Numbered from the stretch's first letter, positions 51,689 through 61,185 are shown. The stretch is DNA of 64,000 nucleotides from Streptomyces sp. ISL-10 (GCF_018614575.1 NZ_JAGGOJ010000019.1:1-64000); one strand, 5' to 3'. Made by a program: numbers and translations. The notes: generated from the sequence alone by a model not told the origin.

Positions 51689-52135
51689 ATGAGCCCCTCC
51701 GACGCCGATGGCCTGCTCGCCGAGCAGCTGCTGCGGCTGACCCGCCGTCTCCACCGCAGTCAGAAGCGCCAGCTGGAGTCCGCCGACATCGCCATCACCC
51801 CGGCGCAGTCCCGTCTGCTGCGGACCGTCGCGCACTACGACCGGCCGCCGCGCATGGCCGATCTCGCGGAGCGCCTGGAGGTGGTGCCGCGCGCCGTGAC
51901 CAGCCTGGTGGACGGCCTGGAGGCCGGCGGCTGTGTGCGGCGCGTCCCGGATCCGACCAACCGCAGGGTGACCCGCATCGAGCTCACGGACACCGGCCGC
52001 GCCGCGCTCCGGTCCCTGCGCGCCGCTCGCCGCGCCGCCGCCGAGGACGTCCTCGCACCGCTCACCACCGAGCAGCGAGAGGTGCTCGGCGAGCTGCTGT
52101 CCGCGCTGGTCGACGGGCCGGGGCCGCGCTGCTGA
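51689..52135 (+). CDS. MarR family transcriptional regulator
   Basis: A 148-aa winged-helix regulator. The MarR core LLRTVAHYDRPPRMADLAER, then LEVVPRAVTSLVDGLEAGG and the wing CVRRVPDPTNRRVTRIELTD are present, with dimerisation helices at each end. MarR proteins bind a palindrome in their own divergent promoter and release it on contact with a phenolic or drug-like ligand. It is divergent from the ABC exporter at 51577, the expected target. No ribosome binding site is seen and the ATG is probably leaderless. Confidence 0.9.
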   Translation: MSPSDADGLLAEQLLRLTRRLHRSQKRQLESADIAITPAQSRLLRTVAHYDRPPRMADLAERLEVVPRAVTSLVDGLEAGGCVRRVPDPTNRRVTRIELTDTGRAALRSLRAARRAAAEDVLAPLTTEQREVLGELLSALVDGPGPRC

Positions 52136-52155
52136 CGCTCCATTGACCGGGTGGA

Positions 52156-52173
52156 GCCGTCCGTGCGGACGGC
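52156..52173 (+). terminator. GC hairpin after MarR
   Basis: GCCGTCCG (52156-52163) pairs with CGGACGGC (52166-52173) around a tight 2-nt centre; in practice a 4-nt loop and seven pairs. It lies 20 bases after the MarR stop. Confidence 0.5.
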
Positions 52174-52255
52174 CCGGTGCCCGGCCGAGCCTGCACACGG
52201 CCGGGCTGCCGGAGGTCACCGCCTCGCGCAGGACCGGAAGCCTGCCCCCGGCCCC

Positions 52256-52348
52256 GTCACATCAGCACAGGCGCCGGTCCTCGCGCACGACCGGAGCCTG
52301 GCCGCTGACCCCGGCCCTGCGTCACATCAGCACAGGCGCCGGTCCTCG
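52256..52348. repeat. Duplicated 3' end of the PNGase gene
   Basis: GTCACATCAGCACAGGCGCC and the following eight bases occur identically at 52256-52283 and 52321-52348. The second copy spans the stop codon and last seven codons of the PNGase-like gene. Flanking CGCGCAGGACCGGAAGCCTG/CGCGCACGACCGGAGCCTGG are also repeated. A unit of about 65 nt has been tandem-duplicated into the convergent gap. Confidence 0.8.
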
Positions 52349-53916
52349 GTCAGCGTTCCCTGGACCGTGCGCAGGCTGCGGTCGTAACAGCCGCCGGAGC
52401 CGTGGAGCCGGTAGCGCTCGGCCGTGGCGCCGACCGCGTGCCGCTGGTCGCGGGGCACGTTCGCCGTGTAGGTGGCGTCGCCCGTGTACGTGTCGTCCAG
52501 CCGTGACCACGTCAGCCGCCGCGCGCCCCGGCTCACCGTGGTGTCGGCCCTGTCCGCGAGCGTGAGGACGGTACGCAGCCGGTCCCCCTCGCCGAGCGTC
52601 GTCATGCCGTCCATCTCGTACGTGCGGTGGGTGGTGGTGACCTCGTGCCCGCTGGTGACCGTCTCGTCGTCGGTCCATGTGGCATCGAGCGCGTCCTTGT
52701 CCTCCCCGCCCGTCCAGCGGTGGACCGAGGTGTTGGCGACGGAGCGGGCCACGGTCGTGGCCACCCTGCCGTGTGAGGTGTCGAGGTGGCCGGCGACGGT
52801 GAGGCGGTGTCCGCCCCGGGTGTCCAGGCGGTGTTCGGCGCCGGGCGTGTACGACACCGTGTCGACCGGGCGGCTCTCCTCGTGGCGGGTGAGCGCGCCG
52901 GTGACGACCTCGCGCCCTTCGTCCTGCCACACAAGGACGTTGACGGGGGTGCTCCAGCCGGTCTGCCCCGGCGGCACGCCGACGACGGAGACCTCCAGGC
53001 GGTGCGGCCTGCCGTCGTTGAGCAGCGCGGCGAAGGGGGTCAGGTCGTACCGTACGGGCTTGACGTCGAGGGCGCGGGGACCCGGGATCACGTACCAGAG
53101 GAAGGGGTTGGACCAGCCGCCGGTCCATACGGTCGGGAAGGGGGCCGCAATACCGGCCAGTTTCCCGTCGACGCTGATCCGCACCTCACGGTAGGGCCCG
53201 TCGGCGGCCTTGCAGGAGTACGGGGCGGATTCGGGCGCAGTCAGGTACCAGTACTCCTCGCAGCCGCCACCCGAGCCGGTCGCGTAGACCTCCGCGACGA
53301 TGCGTTCGCTGTTGCGCGGGGTGGTGAGGGTGGTCCCGTCCCGGGTGAGCACCTTGTCGGGCGTCTCGACGGGGGCTGCGCCGCGCCCGGGGGTGTAGAA
53401 GGTCAGCGTGGCCTTGACGTCGATGACGCCGGTGTACGTCTCGTTGACGACGTTTCCGATCAGCATCTCGACGTTCTGGGCGCGGCGCAGGGTGTCGCTG
53501 TAGCGGGTGACGTCCTTCTCCACGGTCCAGGTGATGCCGTCCGGCGAGGGCTGTGGGGTCGACGTGCGCAGGATCTCGACCCCGCCGATGGCGAGGTGCC
53601 CGAGCCGGTCGTACTGACGTCCTTTCACCGATCCTTCGAGCGTCAGCACCACCTTGCTCCAGCGGGTGCCGCAGCCCTTGGGCGGCGCGTATTCGCCGCG
53701 GTAGGGCGTGAAGTCGCGGAACTTGGCCTGTGCGACGGTGACTTGGCACGATCGCGTGTCGGGGCGCGCGACGCGCGGGGCGGCGCTGACGGGATCGTGC
53801 CAGTCGCTGCCGAACTCCGCGGGCGGAGTGTCGGCCGCGGTCGCCGGTCCTGTGCCGAGGACACTGCCGAGGACGACGACCGCCCCTGTGATCATGGACA
53901 TGATCTTTTGCTTCAT
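52327..53916 (-). CDS. Secreted PNGase-family peptide-N4-asparagine amidase
   Basis: A 529-aa exported protein. The signal peptide (SMITGAVVVLGSVLGTGPAT then AA) is followed by the peptide:N-glycosidase A fold: YRGEYAPPKGCGTRWSKVVL, GHLAIGGVEILRTSTPQPS, TYTGVIDVKATLTFYTPG and YWYLTAPESAPYSC. WSNPFLWYVIPGPRALD and VSVVGVPPGQTGW match the C-terminal jelly-roll half. Such enzymes remove N-glycans from glycoproteins, which is unusual metabolism for a soil bacterium and points to feeding on plant or fungal glycoproteins. Several cysteine pairs suggest disulfides. No clear ribosome binding site. Confidence 0.82.
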   Translation of the reverse strand: MKQKIMSMITGAVVVLGSVLGTGPATAADTPPAEFGSDWHDPVSAAPRVARPDTRSCQVTVAQAKFRDFTPYRGEYAPPKGCGTRWSKVVLTLEGSVKGRQYDRLGHLAIGGVEILRTSTPQPSPDGITWTVEKDVTRYSDTLRRAQNVEMLIGNVVNETYTGVIDVKATLTFYTPGRGAAPVETPDKVLTRDGTTLTTPRNSERIVAEVYATGSGGGCEEYWYLTAPESAPYSCKAADGPYREVRISVDGKLAGIAAPFPTVWTGGWSNPFLWYVIPGPRALDVKPVRYDLTPFAALLNDGRPHRLEVSVVGVPPGQTGWSTPVNVLVWQDEGREVVTGALTRHEESRPVDTVSYTPGAEHRLDTRGGHRLTVAGHLDTSHGRVATTVARSVANTSVHRWTGGEDKDALDATWTDDETVTSGHEVTTTHRTYEMDGMTTLGEGDRLRTVLTLADRADTTVSRGARRLTWSRLDDTYTGDATYTANVPRDQRHAVGATAERYRLHGSGGCYDRSLRTVQGTLTEDRRLC

Positions 53917-54085
53917 GGGTCAGGAGTGAAGCGTGGGCGCGCTGTGCCGCGCCAGACCACCGCTGACGGACATTGGCGGGTTCTGTGCCCCTGTACGCGG
54001 AAAACCAATTGCCCACCGGGACCTCAAACCGCGAACCTTGCACGGTTTGAACCACTCTCTCCCTCTCGACGAGCCCTGGAACGTC

Positions 54086-55897
54086 ATGCAGATTCGCGAT
54101 CTTCCGTATCCCGATCCCGGGGTACCCGACGTCCGGTCAGGCACCCGCTTCCTGCTGTGGCTCGGCCGCAATCAGCTGGGCGGACAGGTCGCGTCGCTGT
54201 GCTGGGGCCTGCTGCACTTCGTGTCCGTGATGGCGCTGCCGTACGGCGTCGGTCTCGCCGTGCAGGCCGTAATGGAGCGCTCCGGGTCCGGGCTGGCCGC
54301 GGCAGGCGGCCTGATCGCGCTCGCGACGGCCGGTATCGCCTTCGGCGACACGATGCTGCATCGCACTGCCGTCACCAACTGGATCACGGCCGCGGCGCGC
54401 ACCCAGCAGCTGCTCGCCCGCAGGACCGCGCAGTTGGGCTCCGCATTGACCCGCAGGGTCGCGGCGGGCGAGGTCGTCGCGGTCTCCACGGGTGACGTCG
54501 AGAAGATCGGCTGGTTCGTGGAGGCCGTCTCCCGCTTCCTGGCCGCGGCCGTCACCGTCGTGCTCGTCTGCGTCGCCCTGCTGGTCTACCAGCCGGCGCT
54601 CGGTGTGCCGGTCGCCGTCGGGGTGCCGGTCCTGGCTCTCGGTGTGCTGCCGCTGCTGCCCCGCGCCACCCGGCTCGCGGACATACAGCGCGAGAAGGCG
54701 GGCAGGGCCACCGAGCTGGCCTCCGACACGGTCGCGGGCCTTCGGGTGCTGCGCGGCATCGGCGGCGAGGAGCTGTTCCTGACCCGCTACCGCCATGCCT
54801 CCCAGGAGGTGCGCAGGGCAGCCGTGCGCAGTGCGCGGATGTGGTCGCTTATCGCGGCCGTGCAGGTGCTGCTGCCCGGACTTCTGGTCGTCGCCGTCGT
54901 GTGGCACGGCGTCGGGCTGGTCGGCGACGGCCGTATCGAGGTGGGCGAACTGGTCACCGCGTACAGCGCGGTGATGCTGCTGGCCTATCCCCTGCGGCAT
55001 TTCGAGGAGATCGCCATGGCGTACTCCTTCTCCCGGCCGTCGGCGCGCCGGGCGGCCCGGGTCCTGGCACTGGAGCGGCCCTCGGGCGGCAGGGGCACCG
55101 AGCCGGCCGAAACCGGTGATCTGTACGACCCGGCCACCGGTCTGCACGCCCCTGCCGGCCGGTTGACCGCGGTGGTGTGCGGCGATCCGGATGCGGCCGG
55201 GCGGCTGGCCGAGCGGCTCGGCGGCCACCCGGCGGAACCGGAGGGGCTGCCGTCCGCGCTGCTCGGCGGGGTCGCCCTGGACGACCTGCCGCTGGACGGG
55301 GCGCGGGCGCTGGTCCTCGTGCAGGACAAGGATCCGGTCCTGCTGTCGGGCACGCTGACCGAGCTGCTGGACGTGCCCGCCTCCGGGGCGGTGTCCCAGG
55401 CCGACGCGCTCACGGCCGCTGAGTGCGGCGACGTGCTGGCCGCGCTGGCGCAGGCGTCTGTCGACGGAGACCCGATGCAGGCGCCGATCACCGAGCGCGG
55501 CCGCTCCCTGTCCGGCGGGCAGCGCCAGCGCCTGGCGCTGGCGCGCTCCCTGGTGACGGACCCCGAGGTGCTGGTGCTCGACGAGCCGACCTCGGCTGTC
55601 GACTCGCACACCGAGGCGCGGATCGCCGAGGGAGTGCGGTCGCTGCGCCCCGGGCGTACGACGGTCGTCTTCACGTCCTCACCCCTGCTGCTGGACCGCG
55701 CCGACCGGGTCGTACTGATCCACGACGGCGAGGCGGTGGCGGTGGGCGTGCACCGGGAACTGCTGCACAAGGAACCGCGGTACCGCGCGGTCGTCACCCG
55801 CGAGACCGAGGAGGAACAGCTCTCCTCGGTCCGTGCGGTGGGCGACGGCGCACGGCAGACCGGGATCGATGGAATCGACATCGAGGAGACAGCATGA
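54086..55897 (+). CDS. ABC exporter half with degenerate Walker A
   Basis: A 603-aa type IV exporter half. Helices occupy residues about 30-300. In the ATPase part, the place of Walker A reads VVCGDPDAAGRLAERLGG (near residue 360), with no G-K-S/T, so this half cannot bind ATP normally in that site. The signature is canonical (LSGGQRQRLALARSL), as are Walker B VLVLDEPTSAVD and the switch region. The ATG at 54086 has GGAAC upstream. Its stop overlaps the start of the partner half. The two probably form a heterodimer. Confidence 0.88.
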   Translation: MQIRDLPYPDPGVPDVRSGTRFLLWLGRNQLGGQVASLCWGLLHFVSVMALPYGVGLAVQAVMERSGSGLAAAGGLIALATAGIAFGDTMLHRTAVTNWITAAARTQQLLARRTAQLGSALTRRVAAGEVVAVSTGDVEKIGWFVEAVSRFLAAAVTVVLVCVALLVYQPALGVPVAVGVPVLALGVLPLLPRATRLADIQREKAGRATELASDTVAGLRVLRGIGGEELFLTRYRHASQEVRRAAVRSARMWSLIAAVQVLLPGLLVVAVVWHGVGLVGDGRIEVGELVTAYSAVMLLAYPLRHFEEIAMAYSFSRPSARRAARVLALERPSGGRGTEPAETGDLYDPATGLHAPAGRLTAVVCGDPDAAGRLAERLGGHPAEPEGLPSALLGGVALDDLPLDGARALVLVQDKDPVLLSGTLTELLDVPASGAVSQADALTAAECGDVLAALAQASVDGDPMQAPITERGRSLSGGQRQRLALARSLVTDPEVLVLDEPTSAVDSHTEARIAEGVRSLRPGRTTVVFTSSPLLLDRADRVVLIHDGEAVAVGVHRELLHKEPRYRAVVTRETEEEQLSSVRAVGDGARQTGIDGIDIEETA

Positions 55898-57675
55898 TCG
55901 GCGTGGCGCCGCCGGAATACGACCCGGCGGCTCCCCGGACGGCGACGACCCTGCCGGTGGGTTCACCCGCGACGGTCCGGGCCTACGTGGCCGGGCTGCT
56001 GCGACGCCACCGCCGCGCCTTCGGGCTGCTCGTCCTCGTCGACACCGTGGCCGTGATGGCGTCGATGGTGGGCCCGTGGCTGCTCGGCTCGCTGGTGGAA
56101 CGGGCGGCGGACGGGGCGCGCGAGCTCCATCTGGAGCGGACGGTCGCGCTCTTCGCGGCGGCGCTGGTGGTGCAGGCCACCTTCGTGCGTCTGGTACGCC
56201 TGCGGGGCGCGATCCTCGGCGAACGGATGCTCGCGGATCTGCGCGAGGACTTCCTCGTCCGGTCGGTCGGTCTGCCGCCGGGCGTGCTGGAGCGCGCCGG
56301 TACGGGCGATCTGCTGTCCCGGATCACCACGGACGTCGACCGGCTGGCGAACGCGATGCGCGAGGCCGTCCCCCAGCTGACGATCGGCGTGTTCTGGATC
56401 GTGCTGCTGCTCGGCGGGCTCACCGTGACCGCGCCTCCGCTGGCGCCCGCGGTGCTCGTCGCGGTGCCGGTGCTGGTGATCGGCTGTCGCTGGTACTTCA
56501 AGCGGGCACCCTCCGCATACCGCTCGGAGGCCGCCGGCTACGCGGCCGTCGCCGCCGTGCTCGCCGAGACCGTCGACGCCGGCCGCACCGTGGAGGCGCA
56601 CCGCCTCGGGGCACGCAGGGTGGCGCTCTCGGACCGGCGGATCAAGGAGTGGACGGCCTGGGAGCGGTACACCCTCGCCCTCCGGTCGGTGCTCTTCCCC
56701 GTCCTCAACGTCACCCACGCGACCGTGCTCGGTGCCGTGCTGATGATCGGCGGCGTGTTCGCCCTGCAGGGCTGGATCGGCATCGGGCAGCTGACCACGG
56801 GTGCGCTCATCGCCCAGATGATGGTCGACCCGGTGAACATGATCCTGCGCTGGTACGACGAGCTCCAGGTCGCCCAGGTGTCGCTGGGGCGGCTCGTCGG
56901 CGTCCGGGAGATCGAGCCGGACGCGGGGGACGCGGCGGTGCGCCCGGACGGGCGCGATGTGCGCGCGGACCGGGTGCGCTTCGGGTACCGGGAGGGCGTC
57001 GACGTGCTGCACCGGGTCTCGATGGATGTGGCACCCGGCACCCGCCTGGCGCTCGTCGGCCCCTCGGGCGCCGGCAAGTCCACGCTCGGCCGCCTGCTCG
57101 CGGGGATCTACGCCCCTCGTACCGGCCGGGTCACGCTGGGGGCGGCCGAACTGTCCCGGATGCCGGCGGAACGGGTGCGCGAGCACGTGGCGCTGGTCAA
57201 CCAGGAGCACCACGTCTTCGTGGGCCCGCTCCGTGACAACCTGCTCCTCGCCCGTACCTCCGCCGAGGACGCCGAGCTGTGGGCGGCCCTGGGAGCGGTC
57301 GACGCGGACGGGTGGGCGCGGGCGCTGCCGGACGGCCTGGAGACGGAGGTCGGCTCGGGCGGCGTTCCGCTCACCCCGGCGCAGGCCCAGCAGATCGCGC
57401 TGGCCCGCCTGGTCCTGGCGGACCCGCACACGCTGGTGCTGGACGAGGCGACGTCGCTGCTGGACCCCCGGGCGGCACGCCATCTGGAGCGCTCGCTGTC
57501 GCGGGTGCTTCAGGGCCGCACGGTCGTGGCGATCGCGCACCGGCTGCACACGGCGCACGACGCGGATGTGATCGCGGTGGTCGAGCAGGGCAGGATCAGC
57601 GAGCTGGGCAGCCACGACGAGCTGGTGGCGGCGCAGGGCGCGTACGCGGCGCTGTGGCGCTCCTGGCACGGCTGA
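55894..57675 (+). CDS. ABC exporter half with degenerate signature motif
   Basis: A 593-aa exporter half. Helices fill residues about 35-310. Walker A is intact (LVGPSGAGKSTLGRLLAG, near 386), Walker B is LVLDEATSLLD and the H-loop AIAHRLHTA. The signature reads VPLTPAQAQQIALARLVLA, where LSGGQ is replaced by LTPAQ. Combined with the upstream half, one ATP site keeps Walker A, Walker B and signature, and the other loses both Walker A and signature. GAGGAG precedes the ATG at 55894. It ends before a large palindrome. Confidence 0.9.
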   Translation: MIGVAPPEYDPAAPRTATTLPVGSPATVRAYVAGLLRRHRRAFGLLVLVDTVAVMASMVGPWLLGSLVERAADGARELHLERTVALFAAALVVQATFVRLVRLRGAILGERMLADLREDFLVRSVGLPPGVLERAGTGDLLSRITTDVDRLANAMREAVPQLTIGVFWIVLLLGGLTVTAPPLAPAVLVAVPVLVIGCRWYFKRAPSAYRSEAAGYAAVAAVLAETVDAGRTVEAHRLGARRVALSDRRIKEWTAWERYTLALRSVLFPVLNVTHATVLGAVLMIGGVFALQGWIGIGQLTTGALIAQMMVDPVNMILRWYDELQVAQVSLGRLVGVREIEPDAGDAAVRPDGRDVRADRVRFGYREGVDVLHRVSMDVAPGTRLALVGPSGAGKSTLGRLLAGIYAPRTGRVTLGAAELSRMPAERVREHVALVNQEHHVFVGPLRDNLLLARTSAEDAELWAALGAVDADGWARALPDGLETEVGSGGVPLTPAQAQQIALARLVLADPHTLVLDEATSLLDPRAARHLERSLSRVLQGRTVVAIAHRLHTAHDADVIAVVEQGRISELGSHDELVAAQGAYAALWRSWHG

Positions 57676-57678
57676 CGC

Positions 57679-57723
57679 GCCCGTGCCCGTAACCGGGGGC
57701 CCACCCCGGTTACGGGCACGGGC
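57679..57723. terminator. Perfect 20-bp inverted repeat, bidirectional terminator
   Basis: GCCCGTGCCCGTAACCGGGG (57679-57698) and its exact complement (57704-57723) enclose a 5-nt loop. It lies 3 bases past the stop of the ABC half and 37 bases before the stop of the opposite YdjM-like gene. Its symmetry fits convergent termination. Confidence 0.9.
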
Positions 57724-57759
57724 GGCGTGGGGAACAAGTCCGCCGCAGGCGACCGCCCC

Positions 57760-58551
57760 TCAGATGAAGTTCAGCGCCGCCGCCCCGCCCACACCCCCGA
57801 GCAGCATGAACGCCGGCATCAGCACCTTCAGCTCCACCCAGCTGCCCGCCCGGAACCGCAGTCCCTTCGGCGGACCCACGGGGTACCAGCGCTTACGGCC
57901 CACCGGTATCGGCCACAGGATCGGGCAACCGGAGACGGTCAGTGCGTCGCCGATGTCGTGGACGAGGGCGCCGAGCACGATCGGCAGTCCCAGCCACAGG
58001 TACTCCTGGCCGGGCGCGGTGAACAGCCAGTCGGCGCCGTTGCCCGGCTTGTCCAGCACGCCCGCCAGGATCCACGCACTCGTCGCGCCGAGCAGCCACA
58101 CCAGGACGTCGCTGGAAACCCGTGCGGCCCGCCACAGCAGGCCCTCGACCGCGAGCACCATGTGGATGAACAGGATCGCGAGCACGGCCCACCGGCCGCC
58201 CATGACGGCGAGGGCCGAGCTGCCCGCCCCGATGAGCACCGCCCACAGCCAGGTGTGCGTCAGGGTGCGGTGACCGCCGGTCCTGCGCTTGTCCCCTGGC
58301 TTCTTCGTCGCCTTGTAGACCGCGTACGACAGCTTGTCGACGATCTCGCACAGCCCGCGGGACACCGGGCCGAAGGCGCGGGAGATCGTCGCCGCCTTGT
58401 GGTCGAGGTCCGGAGCGAGTGCCGCGCCCGCGCAGATCAGTGCTCCGACGACTAGCACAGGCCATGGCATCGGGTGGCCGGCGGCAGCCGTCGCCGCTCC
58501 CACCCCCAGCCAGGCAGCCGCCCCGGACAGGGAGTGCGCCGGTCCCATCAT
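57760..58551 (-). CDS. Membrane-bound metal-dependent hydrolase (YdjM/DUF457)
   Basis: A 263-aa integral membrane protein with six or seven helices. Metal-type residues are in ALAPDLDHKAATISRAFGP and HRTLTHTWLWAVLIG, which resemble the LexA-regulated YdjM family of putative inner-membrane hydrolases. DALTVSGCPILWPIPVGRKR forms a C-terminal loop. The substrate is unknown. ATG at 58549-58551 is chosen; a second in-frame ATG follows immediately. GGGAACGC precedes it. Confidence 0.82.
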   Translation of the reverse strand: MMGPAHSLSGAAAWLGVGAATAAAGHPMPWPVLVVGALICAGAALAPDLDHKAATISRAFGPVSRGLCEIVDKLSYAVYKATKKPGDKRRTGGHRTLTHTWLWAVLIGAGSSALAVMGGRWAVLAILFIHMVLAVEGLLWRAARVSSDVLVWLLGATSAWILAGVLDKPGNGADWLFTAPGQEYLWLGLPIVLGALVHDIGDALTVSGCPILWPIPVGRKRWYPVGPPKGLRFRAGSWVELKVLMPAFMLLGGVGGAAALNFI

Positions 58552-58671
58552 GTGCGTTCCCGCCCCATTGCTGTTGTGCTGAACCCCAGTTGACAGGGCA
58601 GCGTACCGGTCGTGATCTTCCCGGCGGCGGCCGGTTCCCTCATCGGGGCGGAGGGCAGGCAAGATGGGGGC

Positions 58672-61185
58672 GTGACCCTTATCGATCAGCTGCCGCCCGA
58701 CGCCGACCCCGATGCCCTCTTCGAGGCCTTCTCCTCCTGGACCGAGGAGCAGGGCATCGCGCTCTATCCGGCTCAGGAGGAGGCCCTGATCGAGGTGGTC
58801 TCGGGGGCGAACGTCATCCTGTCCACCCCCACGGGATCGGGAAAGAGCCTGGTGGCGGCGGGGGCGCACTTCACGGCGCTGGCGGCTGACAAGGTCACGT
58901 TCTACACGGCGCCGATCAAGGCGCTGGTGTCGGAGAAGTTCTTCGACCTGTGCAAGCTGTTCGGCACGGAGAATGTCGGAATGCTGACCGGCGACGCCTC
59001 GGTCAACGCGGATGCCCCGGTGATCTGCTGCACCGCCGAGGTGCTGGCCTCGATCGCGCTGCGCGACGGCAAGGACGCCGACGTCGGCCAGGTCGTGATG
59101 GACGAGTTCCACTTCTATGCGGAGCCGGACCGCGGCTGGGCCTGGCAGATCCCGCTGCTGGAGCTGCCGCAGGCACAGTTCGTCCTCATGTCGGCGACGC
59201 TCGGCGACATGTCGATGTTCGAGAAGGACCTGACCCGCCGCACCGGACGCCCCACCTCCGTGGTCCGCTCGGCGACGCGTCCGGTCCCGCTCTCGTACGA
59301 GTACCGGCTGACCCCGATCACGGAGACGCTGACCGAGCTCCTGGAGACCAAGCAGGCGCCCGTCTACATCGTCCACTTCACCCAGGCGCAGGCCGTGGAG
59401 CGGGCGCAGTCGCTGATGAGCATCAACATGTGCTCGCGCGAGGAGAAGGACAAGATCGCCGAGCTGATCGGCAACTTCCGCTTCACCACCAGGTTCGGCA
59501 AGAATCTGTCCCGTTACGTCCGGCACGGCATCGGGGTGCACCACGCGGGCATGCTGCCCAAGTACCGGCGCCTGGTGGAGAAGCTTGCGCAGGCGGGCCT
59601 GCTCAAGGTCATCTGCGGCACGGATACCCTGGGTGTCGGCGTCAACGTCCCCATCCGCACAGTGCTGTTCACCGCACTCACCAAGTACGACGGCAACCGG
59701 GTGCGGACGCTGCGGGCGCGCGAGTTCCACCAGATCGCGGGCCGGGCCGGGCGGGCGGGCTTCGACACGGCGGGCCTCGTGGTCGCGCAGGCGCCGGAGC
59801 ATGTCATCGAGAACGAGAAGGCGCTCGCGAAGGCCGGGGACGACCCGAAGAAGCGCCGCAAGGTGGTCCGCAAGAAGGCGCCCGAGGGCTTCGTCGGCTG
59901 GACGGAGAACAGCTTCGAGAAGCTGATCGCCTCCGATCCGGAGCCGCTGACCTCGCGCTTCCGCGTCACCCACACCATGCTGCTGTCGGTCATCGCACGG
60001 CCCGGCAACGCCTTCGAGGCGATGCGCGAGCTACTGGAGGACAACCACGAGCCGCGCAGGAACCAGCTGCGCCACATCCGGCGAGCCATCGCCATCTACC
60101 GTTCACTGCTGGACGGCGGCGTCGTCGAGAAGCTCGACAAGCCCGATGCCGAGGGCCGCACCATCCGCCTCACCGTCGACCTCCAGCAGGACTTCGCCCT
60201 CAACCAGCCGCTGTCCACTTTCGCGTTGGCCGCGTACGAGTTGCTGGACCCCGATTCCCCGTCGTACGCGCTCGACATGGTCTCGGTCGTCGAGTCGACG
60301 CTCGACGATCCGCGCCAGATCCTGGCCGCCCAGCAGAACAAGGCGCGCGGCGAGGCCGTCGGTGCGATGAAGGCGGACGGCGTCGAGTACGAGGAGCGGA
60401 TGGAGCGGCTCCAGGACATCTCGTACCCCAAGCCGCTCGAAGAGCTGCTGTGGCACGCCTACAACCTGTACAAGAAGTCGCATCCCTGGGTCGGCGACCA
60501 TCCGGTGTCGCCCAAGTCGGTCATCCGCGACATGTACGAACGGGCGCTGTCCTTCACCGAGTTCACCTCCTTCTACGAACTGGCCCGTACCGAGGGCATC
60601 GTGCTGCGCTACCTCGCGAGCGCGTACAAGGCGCTGGACCACACGATCCCGGACGACCTCAAGACGGAGGATCTCGAGGACCTGATCGCCTGGCTGGGCG
60701 AGATGGTGCGCCAGGTCGACTCCAGCCTGCTGGACGAGTGGGAGCAGCTCGCGAATCCCGAGGTGGAGACCGCCGAGGAGGCGCAGGAGAAGGCCGATCA
60801 GGTCAAGCCGGTCACGGCGAACGCCCGCGCCTTCCGCGTCCTGGTCCGCAACGCCATGTTCCGCCGTGTGGAGCTCGCCGCCCTCGACCACGTCGGCGAA
60901 CTCGGCGAGATGGACGCCGAATCGGGGTGGGACGCGCAGGCGTGGGGCGAGGCGATGGACGCCTACTGGGACGAGTACGACGACCTGGGCACGGGCCCGG
61001 ACGCCCGCGGCCCGAAGCTGCTGGCGATCGAGGAGGAGCCCGAACACGGGCTCTGGCGTGTGCGCCAGACGTTCGCCGATCCGAACGGCGACCATGACTG
61101 GGGCATCAGCGCGGAGGTCGATCTGGCGGCCTCCGACGAGGAAGGCCGGGCGGTGGTGCGTGTCACGTCCGTCGGCCAGCTGTGA
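58672..61185 (+). CDS. DEAD/DEAH-box RNA helicase, Ski2-like with DUF3516
   Basis: An 837-aa superfamily 2 helicase. Walker A is STPTGSGKSLVAAG (near residue 50), the DEVH-type box is MDEFHFY (near 142), motif III is MSATLGD (near 173). Helicase motifs HHAGMLPKYRRLVEKLAQAG, GTDTLGVGVNVPIRTVLF and QIAGRAGRAGFDTAG are all present. The C-terminal half belongs to DUF3516. Such proteins probably unwind RNA or RNP. GTG 58672 is the first start consistent with the conserved N-terminus. It is followed by tesB. Confidence 0.9.
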   Translation: MTLIDQLPPDADPDALFEAFSSWTEEQGIALYPAQEEALIEVVSGANVILSTPTGSGKSLVAAGAHFTALAADKVTFYTAPIKALVSEKFFDLCKLFGTENVGMLTGDASVNADAPVICCTAEVLASIALRDGKDADVGQVVMDEFHFYAEPDRGWAWQIPLLELPQAQFVLMSATLGDMSMFEKDLTRRTGRPTSVVRSATRPVPLSYEYRLTPITETLTELLETKQAPVYIVHFTQAQAVERAQSLMSINMCSREEKDKIAELIGNFRFTTRFGKNLSRYVRHGIGVHHAGMLPKYRRLVEKLAQAGLLKVICGTDTLGVGVNVPIRTVLFTALTKYDGNRVRTLRAREFHQIAGRAGRAGFDTAGLVVAQAPEHVIENEKALAKAGDDPKKRRKVVRKKAPEGFVGWTENSFEKLIASDPEPLTSRFRVTHTMLLSVIARPGNAFEAMRELLEDNHEPRRNQLRHIRRAIAIYRSLLDGGVVEKLDKPDAEGRTIRLTVDLQQDFALNQPLSTFALAAYELLDPDSPSYALDMVSVVESTLDDPRQILAAQQNKARGEAVGAMKADGVEYEERMERLQDISYPKPLEELLWHAYNLYKKSHPWVGDHPVSPKSVIRDMYERALSFTEFTSFYELARTEGIVLRYLASAYKALDHTIPDDLKTEDLEDLIAWLGEMVRQVDSSLLDEWEQLANPEVETAEEAQEKADQVKPVTANARAFRVLVRNAMFRRVELAALDHVGELGEMDAESGWDAQAWGEAMDAYWDEYDDLGTGPDARGPKLLAIEEEPEHGLWRVRQTFADPNGDHDWGISAEVDLAASDEEGRAVVRVTSVGQL

